Source: Actinopolyspora alba (lineage in GTDB: Bacteria; Actinomycetota; Actinomycetes; Mycobacteriales; Pseudonocardiaceae). From it: DNA of 64,000 nucleotides. Both the position numbers and the translations under genes were made by a program. The number at the start of each line of letters is the position of its first letter. The first letter of the stretch is position 1. Of the stretch, positions 17,127 to 25,477 are shown in pieces. Under the pieces are notes generated by a model. The model was not told the origin of the DNA. It ran no database searches and was given only the letters and a program-made list of their open reading frames with translations. The stretch lies in the NCBI RefSeq assembly GCF_900112765.1, contig NZ_FOMZ01000001.1:62001-126000 (forward strand), in the 5' to 3' direction.

Positions 17127-17762
17127 ATGACCGAGACCGCGCAGCAGAGCACCGATCAGCCCGCTCGGGGGGTGCGGCTTCCGCGCGACGCGCGGCGGGC
17201 CCAGCTGCTCTCCGCGGCTCAGGAAGTGTTCGTCAACAACGGCTACCACGCGGCGGCGATGGACGACATCGCCGAACGCGCGGGCGTGAGCAAACCGGTG
17301 TTGTACCAGCACTTCCCCGGCAAGCTGGAGCTCTACCTCGCGCTGCTGGAGACCCACGGCGCCGAGCTGGTCAACCGGGTCAGGGAAGCCATCGAGTCCA
17401 ACTCCGAGAACAAGCAGCGGGTGCGCGCCTCGGTAGCGGCTCTCTACGAGTTCGTCGACCGGGACGATCAGGCTTTCAGACTGGTCTTCGAATCGGACCT
17501 GCGCGGTGAACCCGCGGTGGAACGGGCGGTCGAGAAGGCCTCCTCCGGGTGCATAGACGCGGTGGCCGAAGCAGTCACCGCAGACGCGGGACTGGACAAC
17601 GAACGGGCGCGGCTGCTGGCCGTCGGGCTGGTGGGCCTCAGCCAGGTGACGGCCCGCGACTGGCTGGACTCGAACAGCTCCATCTCCAGGGAAGAGGCCG
17701 TGCACCTGATGTCCACCCTGGCGTGGAAGGGGCTGGCGGGTTTCCCGCTGCAACAGGGTTGA
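17127..17762 (+). CDS. TetR-family transcriptional regulator (Rv3208-like)
   Basis: 211 aa. The N-terminal helix-turn-helix reads RRAQLLSAAQEVFVNNGYHAAAMDDIAERAGVSK (residues about 24-57), followed by PVLYQHFPGKLELYLALL. The C-terminal ligand domain is all-helical. GGAGG sits eight bases before the ATG. Targets are not known; it is divergent from the DUF3152 gene, which is the simplest candidate. A convergent hairpin terminates it. Confidence 0.85.
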   Translation: MTETAQQSTDQPARGVRLPRDARRAQLLSAAQEVFVNNGYHAAAMDDIAERAGVSKPVLYQHFPGKLELYLALLETHGAELVNRVREAIESNSENKQRVRASVAALYEFVDRDDQAFRLVFESDLRGEPAVERAVEKASSGCIDAVAEAVTADAGLDNERARLLAVGLVGLSQVTARDWLDSNSSISREEAVHLMSTLAWKGLAGFPLQQG

Positions 17763-17783
17763 CCGAGCTACGCCGCCGGGATC

Positions 17784-17838
17784 GTGTGGTGGGGTACCGG
17801 GGCAGCGGAACAGCGCCCGGTGGTTCCCCACACACCAC
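17784..17838. terminator. nested hairpin between convergent genes
   Basis: Inner arms ACCGGG (17796-17801) and CCCGGT (17816-17821) pair, and outer arms GTGTGGTGGGG (17784-17794) and CCCCACACACCAC (17826-17838) pair with a small bulge. It lies between the TetR stop and the stop of the convergent hypothetical gene. Confidence 0.65.
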
Positions 17839-17846
17839 GGTCGTTG

Positions 17847-18206
17847 TCACCGACTGCGCTTCTTGCCTCCGACCGGCACCAACGGGGTGGACGCGCAACG
17901 ACAGTCCGCCTCGGGAACGGACACGGCGCTGATGGTGGGGCCGCGCAGCAGACCGGTGGTGATGGTCTCGCCCGAATGGGCGTATTTGACCCACTGGTCC
18001 CACTCGTCCTTGAACGCGACCTCGTCCTCGGACTTACCCATCGCGGCGCGCAGCGTGCTGGCCAACCACTGCGCCACCTCGTCCGGAGTGTGCAGGATTT
18101 CCACGGCGTCGAGCCGGGACAACCGCTCGTGGGCGGACATCGCCTGGTTCAACGGCGCGTCCTCGACGTAGCCGTGATGATGAGTGCCGCTGGTGTGCTG
18201 TCCCAC
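17847..18206 (-). CDS. hypothetical protein, 119 aa
   Basis: A short soluble protein with a His-rich start (GTHHHGY), an acidic helical middle (DEVAQWLASTLRAAMGKSEDEVAFKDEWDQWVKYA) and a tail containing DCRC and GGKKRSR. I do not recognise a family. The GTG at 18206 follows AAAGGACT; the frame upstream of it is arginine-rich and unlikely to be coding. It is on its own between the TetR gene and the alpha/beta hydrolase. Confidence 0.55.
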   Translation of the reverse strand: MGQHTSGTHHHGYVEDAPLNQAMSAHERLSRLDAVEILHTPDEVAQWLASTLRAAMGKSEDEVAFKDEWDQWVKYAHSGETITTGLLRGPTISAVSVPEADCRCASTPLVPVGGKKRSR

Positions 18207-18422
18207 GGAAGTCCTTTCAGCCGGTTGGTTCCGTCCGAACGGTGGGGCGCCCCGCTGCTCGAACCGAGCGACGGGTCGCCCCACCGACGGGTACCGCCGT
18301 TGGCCACCGTACCGAACGTCGGGCCGGAATCACCCGATCACGACCGCGGCGGGGCGGTGAACCGCCCGGCCTCCCGGTGCTCTCGGGCGGCGCGGGAAAC
18401 CGTGGGAACCGTCCGGTGCGGA

Positions 18423-19358
18423 TCAGCCCGGCACGGATCGCGTGACGTCGGCGATGCGGTCGGTGACCTCGTCGGCCCGCTCCATCGGGAGCATGTGCCC
18501 GGCACCGCCGTAGAGGTAGAACCCCGCTTCGGGGAGTCGCTCCGACATGCGACGAGCGTGCGGCAGCGGACACAGCCTGTCGGACAGACCGGCCAGAATC
18601 ACGGTCGGCACCGCGGGCAGGCTCGCCAGCGCGGCTCCCCGTTCGTGTTCGGCCAGGGACTGCCGGAAACCGGCGAAGCTGGCCGGATGACAACCGGCCA
18701 CCCAGTCCGCGCTCTCGGCGACATCGGCCGCGGCGGGACCGCTGCCGAACAGCAGCCAGCGCAGCCCGGGGCGCATCCACCCCGAGCGGGGGCTGACCCG
18801 GCGCGCGGACGAACGGGCCAGCACGGTTCGCAACTTTCGCTCCCCCGCGTTGAACACCCTGGCGAGCGGGTCCGGCAGCCGCAGCCCGGGGGCCGAGAGC
18901 CCACCGCTGGAAGTGGCCACCAGCGCCACACCGGTGACACGCTCCGCCAACAGCCGCGGATGCCGCTCCGCGAGCGCCATGATGGTCATGCCTCCCATGG
19001 AGTGACCGGCCAGCACGATCGGTCCCTCCGGCACCCGATCCGCTATCACCTCGGCGAGGTCGTCGGCGCACTGCGCGATGGTCGCCGTCCCCTCGGGCGA
19101 GGGATCCGAGTCACCGTGCCCACGGTGGTCGAACCGCACGATCCGGACCGGTCCGCCGAGAGCCGCGGGCAACCGGTCGGTCACCCGGTCCCAGGTGTGC
19201 CGGGTGAGTGTCCAGCCGTGTATCAGCACAACCGTGACCGGCGCGTCCGGGCTGCCGCTCTCGTCGACCGCGAGGCGCGTACCGTCGGAAGTGCGCAGCA
19301 GCCGTGTTCCCTGTTCGAGTTGTTGTGCTGTCAACGGATCAGTCCAGCCTTCCGCCAC
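18423..19358 (-). CDS. alpha/beta-hydrolase fold protein
   Basis: 311 aa, cytoplasmic. The oxyanion region VVLIHGWTLTRHTWD is near residue 43, RFDHRGHGDSD near 75, and the nucleophile elbow GHSMGG near 117. The acid is probably Asp in LAGLSDRLCPL and the His lies in GAGHMLPMER near the end. A lipase/esterase-type hydrolase is the safe call; substrate unknown. Its GTG start lies 28 bases inside the 3' end of the AurF-like gene, so the two are co-transcribed and probably act on the same compound class. Confidence 0.8.
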   Translation of the reverse strand: MAEGWTDPLTAQQLEQGTRLLRTSDGTRLAVDESGSPDAPVTVVLIHGWTLTRHTWDRVTDRLPAALGGPVRIVRFDHRGHGDSDPSPEGTATIAQCADDLAEVIADRVPEGPIVLAGHSMGGMTIMALAERHPRLLAERVTGVALVATSSGGLSAPGLRLPDPLARVFNAGERKLRTVLARSSARRVSPRSGWMRPGLRWLLFGSGPAAADVAESADWVAGCHPASFAGFRQSLAEHERGAALASLPAVPTVILAGLSDRLCPLPHARRMSERLPEAGFYLYGGAGHMLPMERADEVTDRIADVTRSVPG

Positions 19359-20230
19359 AGGGCCATCCCGGGTTTGCCGATCAGGCCGACCTCGTCCAGA
19401 AACGACATGATCCTCTCACCGCTCCAGCGCACGGTCTCCCACCAGTTCGGGTTGGCCATGGCCGCCGCGTAGGCGTCCCTGGGGCGCAGCCCGACCGACT
19501 TGTAGATCCTGGGATTGATCAGTGCCTTGACGATGCAGAACCCGACCAGCGCCGTCATGAACTGGTGGTAGGCGCGCTGGGCGGCGTTGCACTCCCGCAT
19601 CCGGCGGGTGACCTCCTCGCGGGCGAAGGTGACGTGCCGCGCCTCCTCCATCACGTGGATGCGGTTGACCATCCGCACCAGCGGCTGCACCCGCTCGTCG
19701 TACATCTGGTCGCGCTGGAACCGGTCCAGGAGTTCCTCCGCGACCAGGATGGAGGCATAGGCCGAAGGGCCCTTCAGGATGGCGGGCAGCACCCGCCCCC
19801 CGGCGTGCAGGATCCGGACCGGCCCGTACGCGGGGGCACCGATGCGGTCGCAGGCCTTGGCGAACATGGTGGAGTGCCTGCACTCGTCGGCCACCTCGGT
19901 CAACGCGTACTGGGCGTGATTGGTGCGCGGGTCCCGGTTGTAGAAGTCCTTGAGCAGCATCTGCATCAGCAGCACCTCGAACCAGAGGCCGTTCGAGGCG
20001 ATGCTGGCGAACTCGTGCTTGGTCAGTTCGACGCGCTGCCGCTCGGTGAGCCGATCCCAGAACCGAGTGCCGTAGAGCGTACTGCGGTGGAAGGGGATGT
20101 AGGGCTGATCCTGCGCCAGTGGCGCGTCCCAGTCGATGTCGACCTCGGGGTCGTAGCTGTTCTTGGCCGATGACTTGAGTAATCGGGAAGCCGTTTTTTC
20201 CCTGTCGTTGACCTGGAGAGCCTTGGTCAT
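19331..20230 (-). CDS. AurF-like non-haem di-iron oxygenase
   Basis: 299 aa in the family of AurF, the p-aminobenzoate N-oxygenase. Ligand helices are visible: KHEFASIASNG, EVADECRHSTMF (E-x-x-H type), VAEELLDRF and HVMEEARHVTFA (E-E-x-R-H). This is the four-helix ferritin-like core with a mu-oxo di-iron site. In secondary metabolism these enzymes oxidise aryl amines; stand-alone actinobacterial copies such as this have no assigned substrate. Start is the ATG at 20230 after AAAGGTGA. It is divergent from a TetR gene and upstream of a hydrolase it overlaps. Confidence 0.75.
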   Translation of the reverse strand: MTKALQVNDREKTASRLLKSSAKNSYDPEVDIDWDAPLAQDQPYIPFHRSTLYGTRFWDRLTERQRVELTKHEFASIASNGLWFEVLLMQMLLKDFYNRDPRTNHAQYALTEVADECRHSTMFAKACDRIGAPAYGPVRILHAGGRVLPAILKGPSAYASILVAEELLDRFQRDQMYDERVQPLVRMVNRIHVMEEARHVTFAREEVTRRMRECNAAQRAYHQFMTALVGFCIVKALINPRIYKSVGLRPRDAYAAAMANPNWWETVRWSGERIMSFLDEVGLIGKPGMALWRKAGLIR

Positions 20231-20274
20231 GATCGCTGGTCACCTTTCGGAGGGAAACCCTGCGGACAATTGCG

Positions 20275-20306
20275 TGTTACGGCAAGTAACAGCTACCTTG
20301 GGTAGC
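20275..20306. promoter_or_regulatory. twin inverted repeats in the AurF / TetR divergent promoter
   Basis: TGTTAC-GGCAA-GTAACA (20275-20291) is followed directly by GCTACC-TTG-GGTAGC (20292-20306), which abuts the TetR start codon at 20307. TACCTT within the second repeat is a candidate minus-10 box seven bases from that start. The arrangement fits a TetR operator controlling both divergent genes; binding is inferred. Confidence 0.55.
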
Positions 20307-21038
20307 GTGAGCCAGATCTCCCGGCCTGTCAAGGCCAAGCAGTCAACGGGACACGGCGACGCCCGCAGGGAACGCTGGCGCGGACACCGGCAGGCCAGGC
20401 GAGCCGAGTTCGTCGAGGCCGCCGTTCGGGCCATCGGCAGCTGCGGAGCCGAAGTCGGTATGGACGACATCGCCGCTGAGGCGGGGGTGAGCAAGCCCGT
20501 GCTGTACCGACACTTCAGCGACAAGAGCGATCTGTACCTCGCCGTCGGCGAGTGGGGAACGAATCTGCTCATGGAGCGGATCAGCCCGACCCTGCGGCAG
20601 GAGGGCAGCGCCCGCGAACGGATCCGCCGAATCATCGGCACCTATCTGGGGGTCATCGAGGAGTACCCGGAGCTGTACCGCTTCGTCGTGCGACGCAACT
20701 TCGCCGACCGGCCGGTACAGACCGACCCCGTCACCACCGAGAAGACGGTGATAGCCAACTCGCTCTCCCGGCTACTGGGCGAGTACATGCGCAGCCTGGA
20801 ACTGGATTCGGGCGGCGTGGAGGCCTGGAGCCACGGTCTCGTCGGAATGGTGCAGGCCAGCGGTGACTGGTGGCTGGACCGGCACTCGATGAGCAGGGAC
20901 GACCTGACCGAGTACCTGACGAAGATCATCTGGTTCGCCATCGACGGGGTGCTGCGCGCGGGGGGCATCGTCATCGACCCGGACGAACCACTGGAGATCG
21001 TCCCGCACCTGCGGGTCGTCGAGGACGACGTGGACTGA
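20307..21038 (+). CDS. TetR-family regulator divergent from the AurF-like gene
   Basis: 243 aa. A basic N-terminal tail precedes the helix-turn-helix RRAEFVEAAVRAIG...GMDDIAAEAGVSKPVLYRHF. The ligand domain includes FVVRRNFADRP, and the C-terminal segment GDWWLDRHSMSRDDLTEYLTKIIW resembles TetR_C domains of mycobacterial lipid regulators. The GTG at 20307 has no Shine-Dalgarno sequence but a minus-10-like TACCTT seven bases upstream, so the mRNA may be leaderless. It most likely represses itself and the AurF/hydrolase pair through the repeats at 20275-20306. Confidence 0.8.
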   Translation: MSQISRPVKAKQSTGHGDARRERWRGHRQARRAEFVEAAVRAIGSCGAEVGMDDIAAEAGVSKPVLYRHFSDKSDLYLAVGEWGTNLLMERISPTLRQEGSARERIRRIIGTYLGVIEEYPELYRFVVRRNFADRPVQTDPVTTEKTVIANSLSRLLGEYMRSLELDSGGVEAWSHGLVGMVQASGDWWLDRHSMSRDDLTEYLTKIIWFAIDGVLRAGGIVIDPDEPLEIVPHLRVVEDDVD

Positions 21039-21248
21039 CCGAGATCTCCCGCGCACTCGACGAGTGCTCACCGAGCGGAAATCACCGGGCGGAACTCCAC
21101 GGGCGAAAGCTCCCACCGACAGCCGCCGTGGCGACCGCGGGATCGAGCGACCACCGCACGGTGGACGGCGCGAGCGTCATCGGAGGGCAACACGGGAACC
21201 GGACAGGTCCAGTCACCGGTTCCAGCCAAGGGAACGAAGGGCGATCAG

Positions 21249-21602
21249 ATGTCACAGCGGGTCGAGGAACCACCGCGGGACGACGAGCACGGTGACGACG
21301 ACTACCACGGCTCCGCCGTGGTCTTCACCGCCGAACGAGAGGCCAACGTGGAGGTGGTGCTGCGGGGCAACTTCCAGCCCATCGACGGAAGGTTCCACTG
21401 GTACGGCCGCGCGACGGCGGGCAGCGAGCTGGACGAGCTCGTGGACGGGCGCAGGGCAGAGGTCGTGCTGCGCACCCCGCACGGCGATGCCGTGGCCACC
21501 CTTTCCGACCCGGACCCGTGGAACCGCTATCGCATCACCGGACTGGGGCGCCCCCCGTTCCCGATCGACTCGGAGCTGGTCGAGCTCGGCGAGACGGACT
21601 GA
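21249..21602 (+). CDS. DUF4873 domain protein
   Basis: 117 aa, acidic at the N-terminus (DDEHGDDDYHG), then one beta-rich domain containing VEVVLRGNFQPIDGRFHWYGR, the signature of DUF4873. This domain also occurs fused to flavin monooxygenases in actinobacteria, but its own role is unknown. The ATG at 21249 follows GAAGGG. It is 210 bases downstream of the TetR gene and followed by a strong hairpin. Confidence 0.75.
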   Translation: MSQRVEEPPRDDEHGDDDYHGSAVVFTAEREANVEVVLRGNFQPIDGRFHWYGRATAGSELDELVDGRRAEVVLRTPHGDAVATLSDPDPWNRYRITGLGRPPFPIDSELVELGETD

Positions 21603-21607
21603 ACGGC

Positions 21608-21641
21608 GCCGCTTCCCGACGGCGCCCCGCCGGGAAGCGGC
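21608..21641 (+). terminator. hairpin after the DUF4873 gene
   Basis: GCCGCTTCCCG (21608-21618) and CGGGAAGCGGC (21631-21641) are perfect 11-bp arms with a 12-base loop, starting six bases after the stop. Confidence 0.8.
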
Positions 21642-21687
21642 CCGGCCGGACGGCACGGCTCGTCGGGAAACCGGGAAAGCATTCGAG

Positions 21688-21723
21688 CACGCCGGTGCCT
21701 CGCGGACGCGACGCACCGGCGTG
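21688..21723 (-). terminator. hairpin after the DUF3107 gene
   Basis: CACGCCGGTGC (21688-21698) and GCACCGGCGTG (21713-21723) are perfect 11-bp arms around 14 bases, ending 28 bases from the DUF3107 stop on the minus strand. The pair with 21608-21641 insulates the convergent genes. Confidence 0.75.
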
Positions 21724-21750
21724 TCGACGTTCACACCGGCACTGGCCGGA

Positions 21751-21975
21751 TCAACCCACTCCGAAACCGACGCGATGGGTCTCCGAAGCACCGATCTCGA
21801 CGTAGGTGATCTTGGCGCTGGGCACGATGTAGCGCGTGCCCTTCTCGTCGTCGATCCGCAGGTTCCCCTCGGTGCTGCCCAGCGCCTCGGAAACCAGCTT
21901 CTCGACTTCCTCCTGGGACTGACCACTGTTCAGCGTGAGCTCGCGCGAGCCCTCGACGCCGACCTTGACCTCCAC
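21751..21975 (-). CDS. DUF3107 small protein
   Basis: 74 aa: VEVKVGVEGSRELTL, then an acidic helix, then RYIVPSAKITYVEIGASE. This matches DUF3107, a short ATP-binding-protein-like family conserved in actinobacteria (Rv3208A, TB9.4 in M. tuberculosis) without proven function. The GTG at 21975 is seven bases after AGGAGG, a strong start, so the longer open frame to 22029 is not needed. It lies between the DUF4873 and ferritin-like genes as part of the conserved block. Confidence 0.85.
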   Translation of the reverse strand: MEVKVGVEGSRELTLNSGQSQEEVEKLVSEALGSTEGNLRIDDEKGTRYIVPSAKITYVEIGASETHRVGFGVG

Positions 21976-22204
21976 GTCACTGCCTCCTGTCGTAGCTGTG
22001 CACTCATAGCTGTCTACCGCGTTGACCACAGACTATCTGCTCGACCGGGCACGACGCGGAACGATCCCCGGCGCGGATCACCTCGGACGCGCGACGGAGC
22101 CGCACGGTATGCCGGTACCGGCACCGCCCGAGGGCTCCGAACGAACACGGCACGGTGTCCCGCCGACGGAGATCGGCTCCGCGCCCCCGCGACCGGTTCG
22201 ACGA

Positions 22205-22924
22205 TCAGCCCAACCCGAGCCGGGACATCCGCTTGTTGTGGTTGTTCTGCAACCTGCGGAACAACGAGCCGATCCCCGCGAGATCCCCGGACCCCCTGAT
22301 GATCAGTTCGGCGAGCGCGTCCCGTTCGGCCACGACCCACTGCGCGTTCGTCACCGCTTCCCCCAGCAGCCTGCGGCCCCAGAGGGTCAGCTTGTCCCGC
22401 AGCGTCTCGTCCTCGGCGCAGGCGGCCGAGACCTCGCGCTCCGCGAAGGCCGAGTGCCCGGTGTCCGACAACACCGTCAGCACCAGATCACGGGTCTCCT
22501 CGTCGAGCCAGTTGGCGACCTCGCGGTAGAAATCGGCTGCCAGCCCGTCCCCGACATAGGCCTTCACCAACGACTCCAACCAGGAGTGCGGTGCGGTCGA
22601 GGCGTTGAACGCGTCGAAGGAACTCGCGAACGGACGCATCGCGTCCTCGACCGCGACGCCCCGGCTCGCGAGCCGTTCCTCCAGCAACCGGAAGTGCCCC
22701 ATCTCGGCGGCGGCCATGCTCGCCAGTGCCGCTCGACCCGTCAGGGTGGGTGCCTCCCTGGAGTCCTCGGCCAGCCTGTCGAACGCGGAGAGCTCACCGT
22801 AGGCCAACGCGCCGAGCAGATCCTTCACCCCTTCGTTGTACTCGGCATGCGGCTCTTCGGACTCCGCCGCATCCTCGGAGCCCGCCACTCCGGAAGCCAC
22901 AACGCTGTGCTCAGCCTCGCTCAT
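22205..22924 (-). CDS. ferritin-like fold protein (MiaE-like superfamily)
   Basis: 239 aa, almost all helical with an acidic start. Helices carry potential metal ligands typical of the ferritin-like di-iron fold: [32 protein letters not shown] (E-x-x-H), [12 protein letters not shown] and [12 protein letters not shown]. Distant relatives include the tRNA hydroxylase MiaE, but substrate assignment would be a guess. The start is the ATG at 22924. An orthologue-like gene (Rv3210c) precedes the DEAD-box helicase in mycobacteria. Confidence 0.7.
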   Translation of the reverse strand: MSEAEHSVVASGVAGSEDAAESEEPHAEYNEGVKDLLGALAYGELSAFDRLAEDSREAPTLTGRAALASMAAAEMGHFRLLEERLASRGVAVEDAMRPFASSFDAFNASTAPHSWLESLVKAYVGDGLAADFYREVANWLDEETRDLVLTVLSDTGHSAFAEREVSAACAEDETLRDKLTLWGRRLLGEAVTNAQWVVAERDALAELIIRGSGDLAGIGSLFRRLQNNHNKRMSRLGLG

Positions 22925-23669
22925 GCCGCGAGCGTACCGCTCCCGCCCGGCACGCGGGATTACGGAACGGTTTCCGCCGTGTCGGGAGCAGCGCCGATCC
23001 CGCCCCCCTCCCGACCTGGGACAACGAGACAACTCCGAGGTCCATTAACGCATCCACGCCGATTACGCAAGAGGTGGCGTTCGCCATCCGGAGCCCGCAG
23101 GGTATGGGAAAACGGGTAGGCTCCCGGGAAGGGAGGTTTATTGGCGTCAGGCGGAGACCGTGACGTCGGCAGCCGATCCCGCGAGCGGCCGAGGACGGCG
23201 CTCGTCGGTGGACCACCCCGGTTGGCAGTACGCCGGTGGCAGGGGTCCGAGGTTATCGGCCCGACCGACGGAACACTTCGCGCACGGACACCACCACCTC
23301 GCTACAGGACCGAAGTGGGCAGCCACCGCCCGATGTGCCGGTGGGACACCGGGCACACGGCCCGATCACGACTCGGCGAACGCGGCCACGTGAGAGCGAA
23401 CGGACATCGCTCGCACTCCGTGACACGCGCGGCGCGTACGGGTCAACGGGCCGAGGCGGACCGGGCGCCGACACAGTTCGCCACCTCGGCAGGGCAGGAG
23501 CCGGGAATCGTGCGGCCGAAAACGGCCCTCGTCCCGACCCCCGAGCCCGAGTGTGGTCACAAACCGATATCGCCACCCGTCGGTAAGCCGAGGCATCGGA
23601 ACGACAGCCTGCGGAAACACGGTGTGAGCGAGAACGAGAGAGGCGATTATTCTGACGAACAGCGACGAG
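22925..23669. other. 745-bp intergenic region upstream of the DEAD-box helicase
   Basis: The longest gap of the window outside the repeat-bearing ones. It lies between the divergent ferritin-like and helicase genes. Open frames exist on both strands but are arginine/serine-rich and have no usable starts. I see no palindromes of the repeat families. A long 5' leader for the helicase mRNA, with cold- or growth-dependent control as in other DEAD-box genes, is possible but not shown. Confidence 0.4.
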
Positions 23670-25295
23670 GTGACCGAGCCCGATCACTCCGGTGCGGAAG
23701 CCACTGCTGAGCAGCAGGGGTCAACCGAACAGCGGGAAGCGACGCAACCGGAAGCGGCGGTCAACGCGAACAGCCCCACTTTCGCCGAGTTGGGGGCGAA
23801 CGAGGAGATCACGCGTGCGCTGCGCGAAGCGGGCATCGAACGCACCTTCACGATCCAGGAGATGACCCTACCGCTGGCGCTGCGTGGAGCGGACCTGATC
23901 GGGCAGGCCCGAACGGGTATGGGCAAGACTCTCGGGTTCGGCGTTCCCCTGCTGCAACGGATGCGGCTGCCCGGCGACGGAACACCGCAGGCACTGGTCG
24001 TGGTTCCCACCCGGGAACTGTGCATGCAGGTCACACGTGACCTGGAAGCGGCAGCGAGCTACCTGGGGGTGCGCAGTCTCGCGGTCTACGGCGGCAGGCC
24101 CTACGAACCGCAGATCGAAGGGCTGCGAGCGGGCGTGGACGTGGTCATCGGCACCCCGGGCAGACTGCTGGACCTGGCCGAGCAGAAACATCTCGTTCTC
24201 GGCAAGGTCGAGACCCTGGTGCTCGACGAGGCAGACGAGATGCTCGACCTGGGCTTTCTGCCCGACATCGAACGGATTCTGGGCATGGTCCCCGAGCAGC
24301 GTCAGACGATGCTGTTCTCCGCGACGATGCCCGACGCGATCATCAAACTCGCTCGCGACTTCCTGCACCAGCCGACCCAGATCCGGGCCGAGCAGGCCGA
24401 CGAGAGCGCGGTGCACGAACGGACCCACCAGTTCGTCTACCGAGCGCACGCGATGGACAAACCGGAGCTGCTGGCTCGGACGTTGCAGGCCCGCGACCGC
24501 GGACTGACGATGATCTTCAGCCGCACCAAGCGCTCGGCCCAGAAACTGGCGGACGAACTCGTCGAACGAGGTTTCGCCGCGGGTTCGGTACACGGTGATC
24601 TCGGGCAGACCGCCAGGGAGAAGGCACTGCGTGCGTTCCGGAGCGGAAAGATCGACATCCTGGTGGCGACCGACGTCGCCGCGCGGGGGATCGACGTCGC
24701 GGGCGTGACCCACGTGATCAACCTGCAGTGCCCCGAGGACGAGAAGACCTACGTGCACCGGATCGGGCGAACCGGCCGTGCCGGACGCACCGGGGTGGCC
24801 GTAACGCTGGTGGACTGGGACGAGGAGAGCCGCTGGCAGCTGATCAACACTGAGCTCGGGTTGAACATGCCCCAGCCCGTGGAGACCTACTCCACCTCGG
24901 CTCACCTGTTCGAGGACCTCGACATTCCCTCCGACGCGGGCGGCAGGCTACCGCTGTCGATGCGCACCAGGACCGGTCTGGGCTCCGAGGAGGAGGAAAA
25001 CGACGGCGGCAAGGGCAACCGGGGCAGGAGCAGGAAGCGCTCGGCACGCTCCGAGAAGCAGGCGGGCCGCACCGAGAACAACGAGGATGCCGGGAACCGG
25101 CCAGCACGGCGGAAGCGGCGTCGTACGCGGGGAGGCAAGCCGGTCGACGAGACGGTGAACCAGTCCGAGTCCACCTCCGACGCGGACGGTGGGCAGCAGA
25201 ACTCGCAGCGACCGGCGCGCAGGCGCAACCGGACGCGACGCGGTTCCCCGGCGAAGAGCCGCACCGAGGAGGTGGCGGGTTCCTCAGGGCACTGA
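23670..25295 (+). CDS. rhlE: DEAD-box RNA helicase (RhlE/CsdA-like)
   Basis: 541 aa. Q-motif region FAELGANEEITRALREAGIERTFTIQ, motif I ARTGMGKT, Ia PTRELCMQ, Ib TPGRLLD, II DEADEM, III SATMP, IV IFSRTK, V ATDVAARGID, VI HRIGRTGRAGR. The tail beyond residue 430 is basic and disordered (GRSRKRS, RRKRRRTRGG, RRRNRTRRGSP), typical of helicases that bind structured RNA or ribosomes. The GTG at 23670 has only a weak GACGAG upstream. Codons CTG at 23652 and ATT at 23646 lie in frame closer to GAGAGG, so a rare start codon cannot be excluded. Orthologue in position: Rv3211. Confidence 0.9.
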   Translation: MTEPDHSGAEATAEQQGSTEQREATQPEAAVNANSPTFAELGANEEITRALREAGIERTFTIQEMTLPLALRGADLIGQARTGMGKTLGFGVPLLQRMRLPGDGTPQALVVVPTRELCMQVTRDLEAAASYLGVRSLAVYGGRPYEPQIEGLRAGVDVVIGTPGRLLDLAEQKHLVLGKVETLVLDEADEMLDLGFLPDIERILGMVPEQRQTMLFSATMPDAIIKLARDFLHQPTQIRAEQADESAVHERTHQFVYRAHAMDKPELLARTLQARDRGLTMIFSRTKRSAQKLADELVERGFAAGSVHGDLGQTAREKALRAFRSGKIDILVATDVAARGIDVAGVTHVINLQCPEDEKTYVHRIGRTGRAGRTGVAVTLVDWDEESRWQLINTELGLNMPQPVETYSTSAHLFEDLDIPSDAGGRLPLSMRTRTGLGSEEEENDGGKGNRGRSRKRSARSEKQAGRTENNEDAGNRPARRKRRRTRGGKPVDETVNQSESTSDADGGQQNSQRPARRRNRTRRGSPAKSRTEEVAGSSGH

Positions 25296-25313
25296 GCCCG
25301 CTACGCACCACGA

Positions 25314-25368
25314 ACCCGCCGCGGGGATCCCGGGTCCCACGACCGCGGGAACCAACTCGGCGGCGGGT
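25314..25368 (+). terminator. GC-rich hairpin after the helicase gene
   Basis: ACCCGCCGC (25314-25322) and GCGGCGGGT (25360-25368) pair around 37 bases that contain a further CCGCGG pairing. It begins 18 bases after the stop. Confidence 0.55.
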
Positions 25369-25477
25369 GCCCACTGGCGGTCTCGCGGGCGGTCGTGCAC
25401 CGCGAGAACCGGGCCTGCGACGTCCTACTAGTCTCGAGGGGACGGAACTGTCGTAGCAGCGAGCAACCGGGAGCGAC

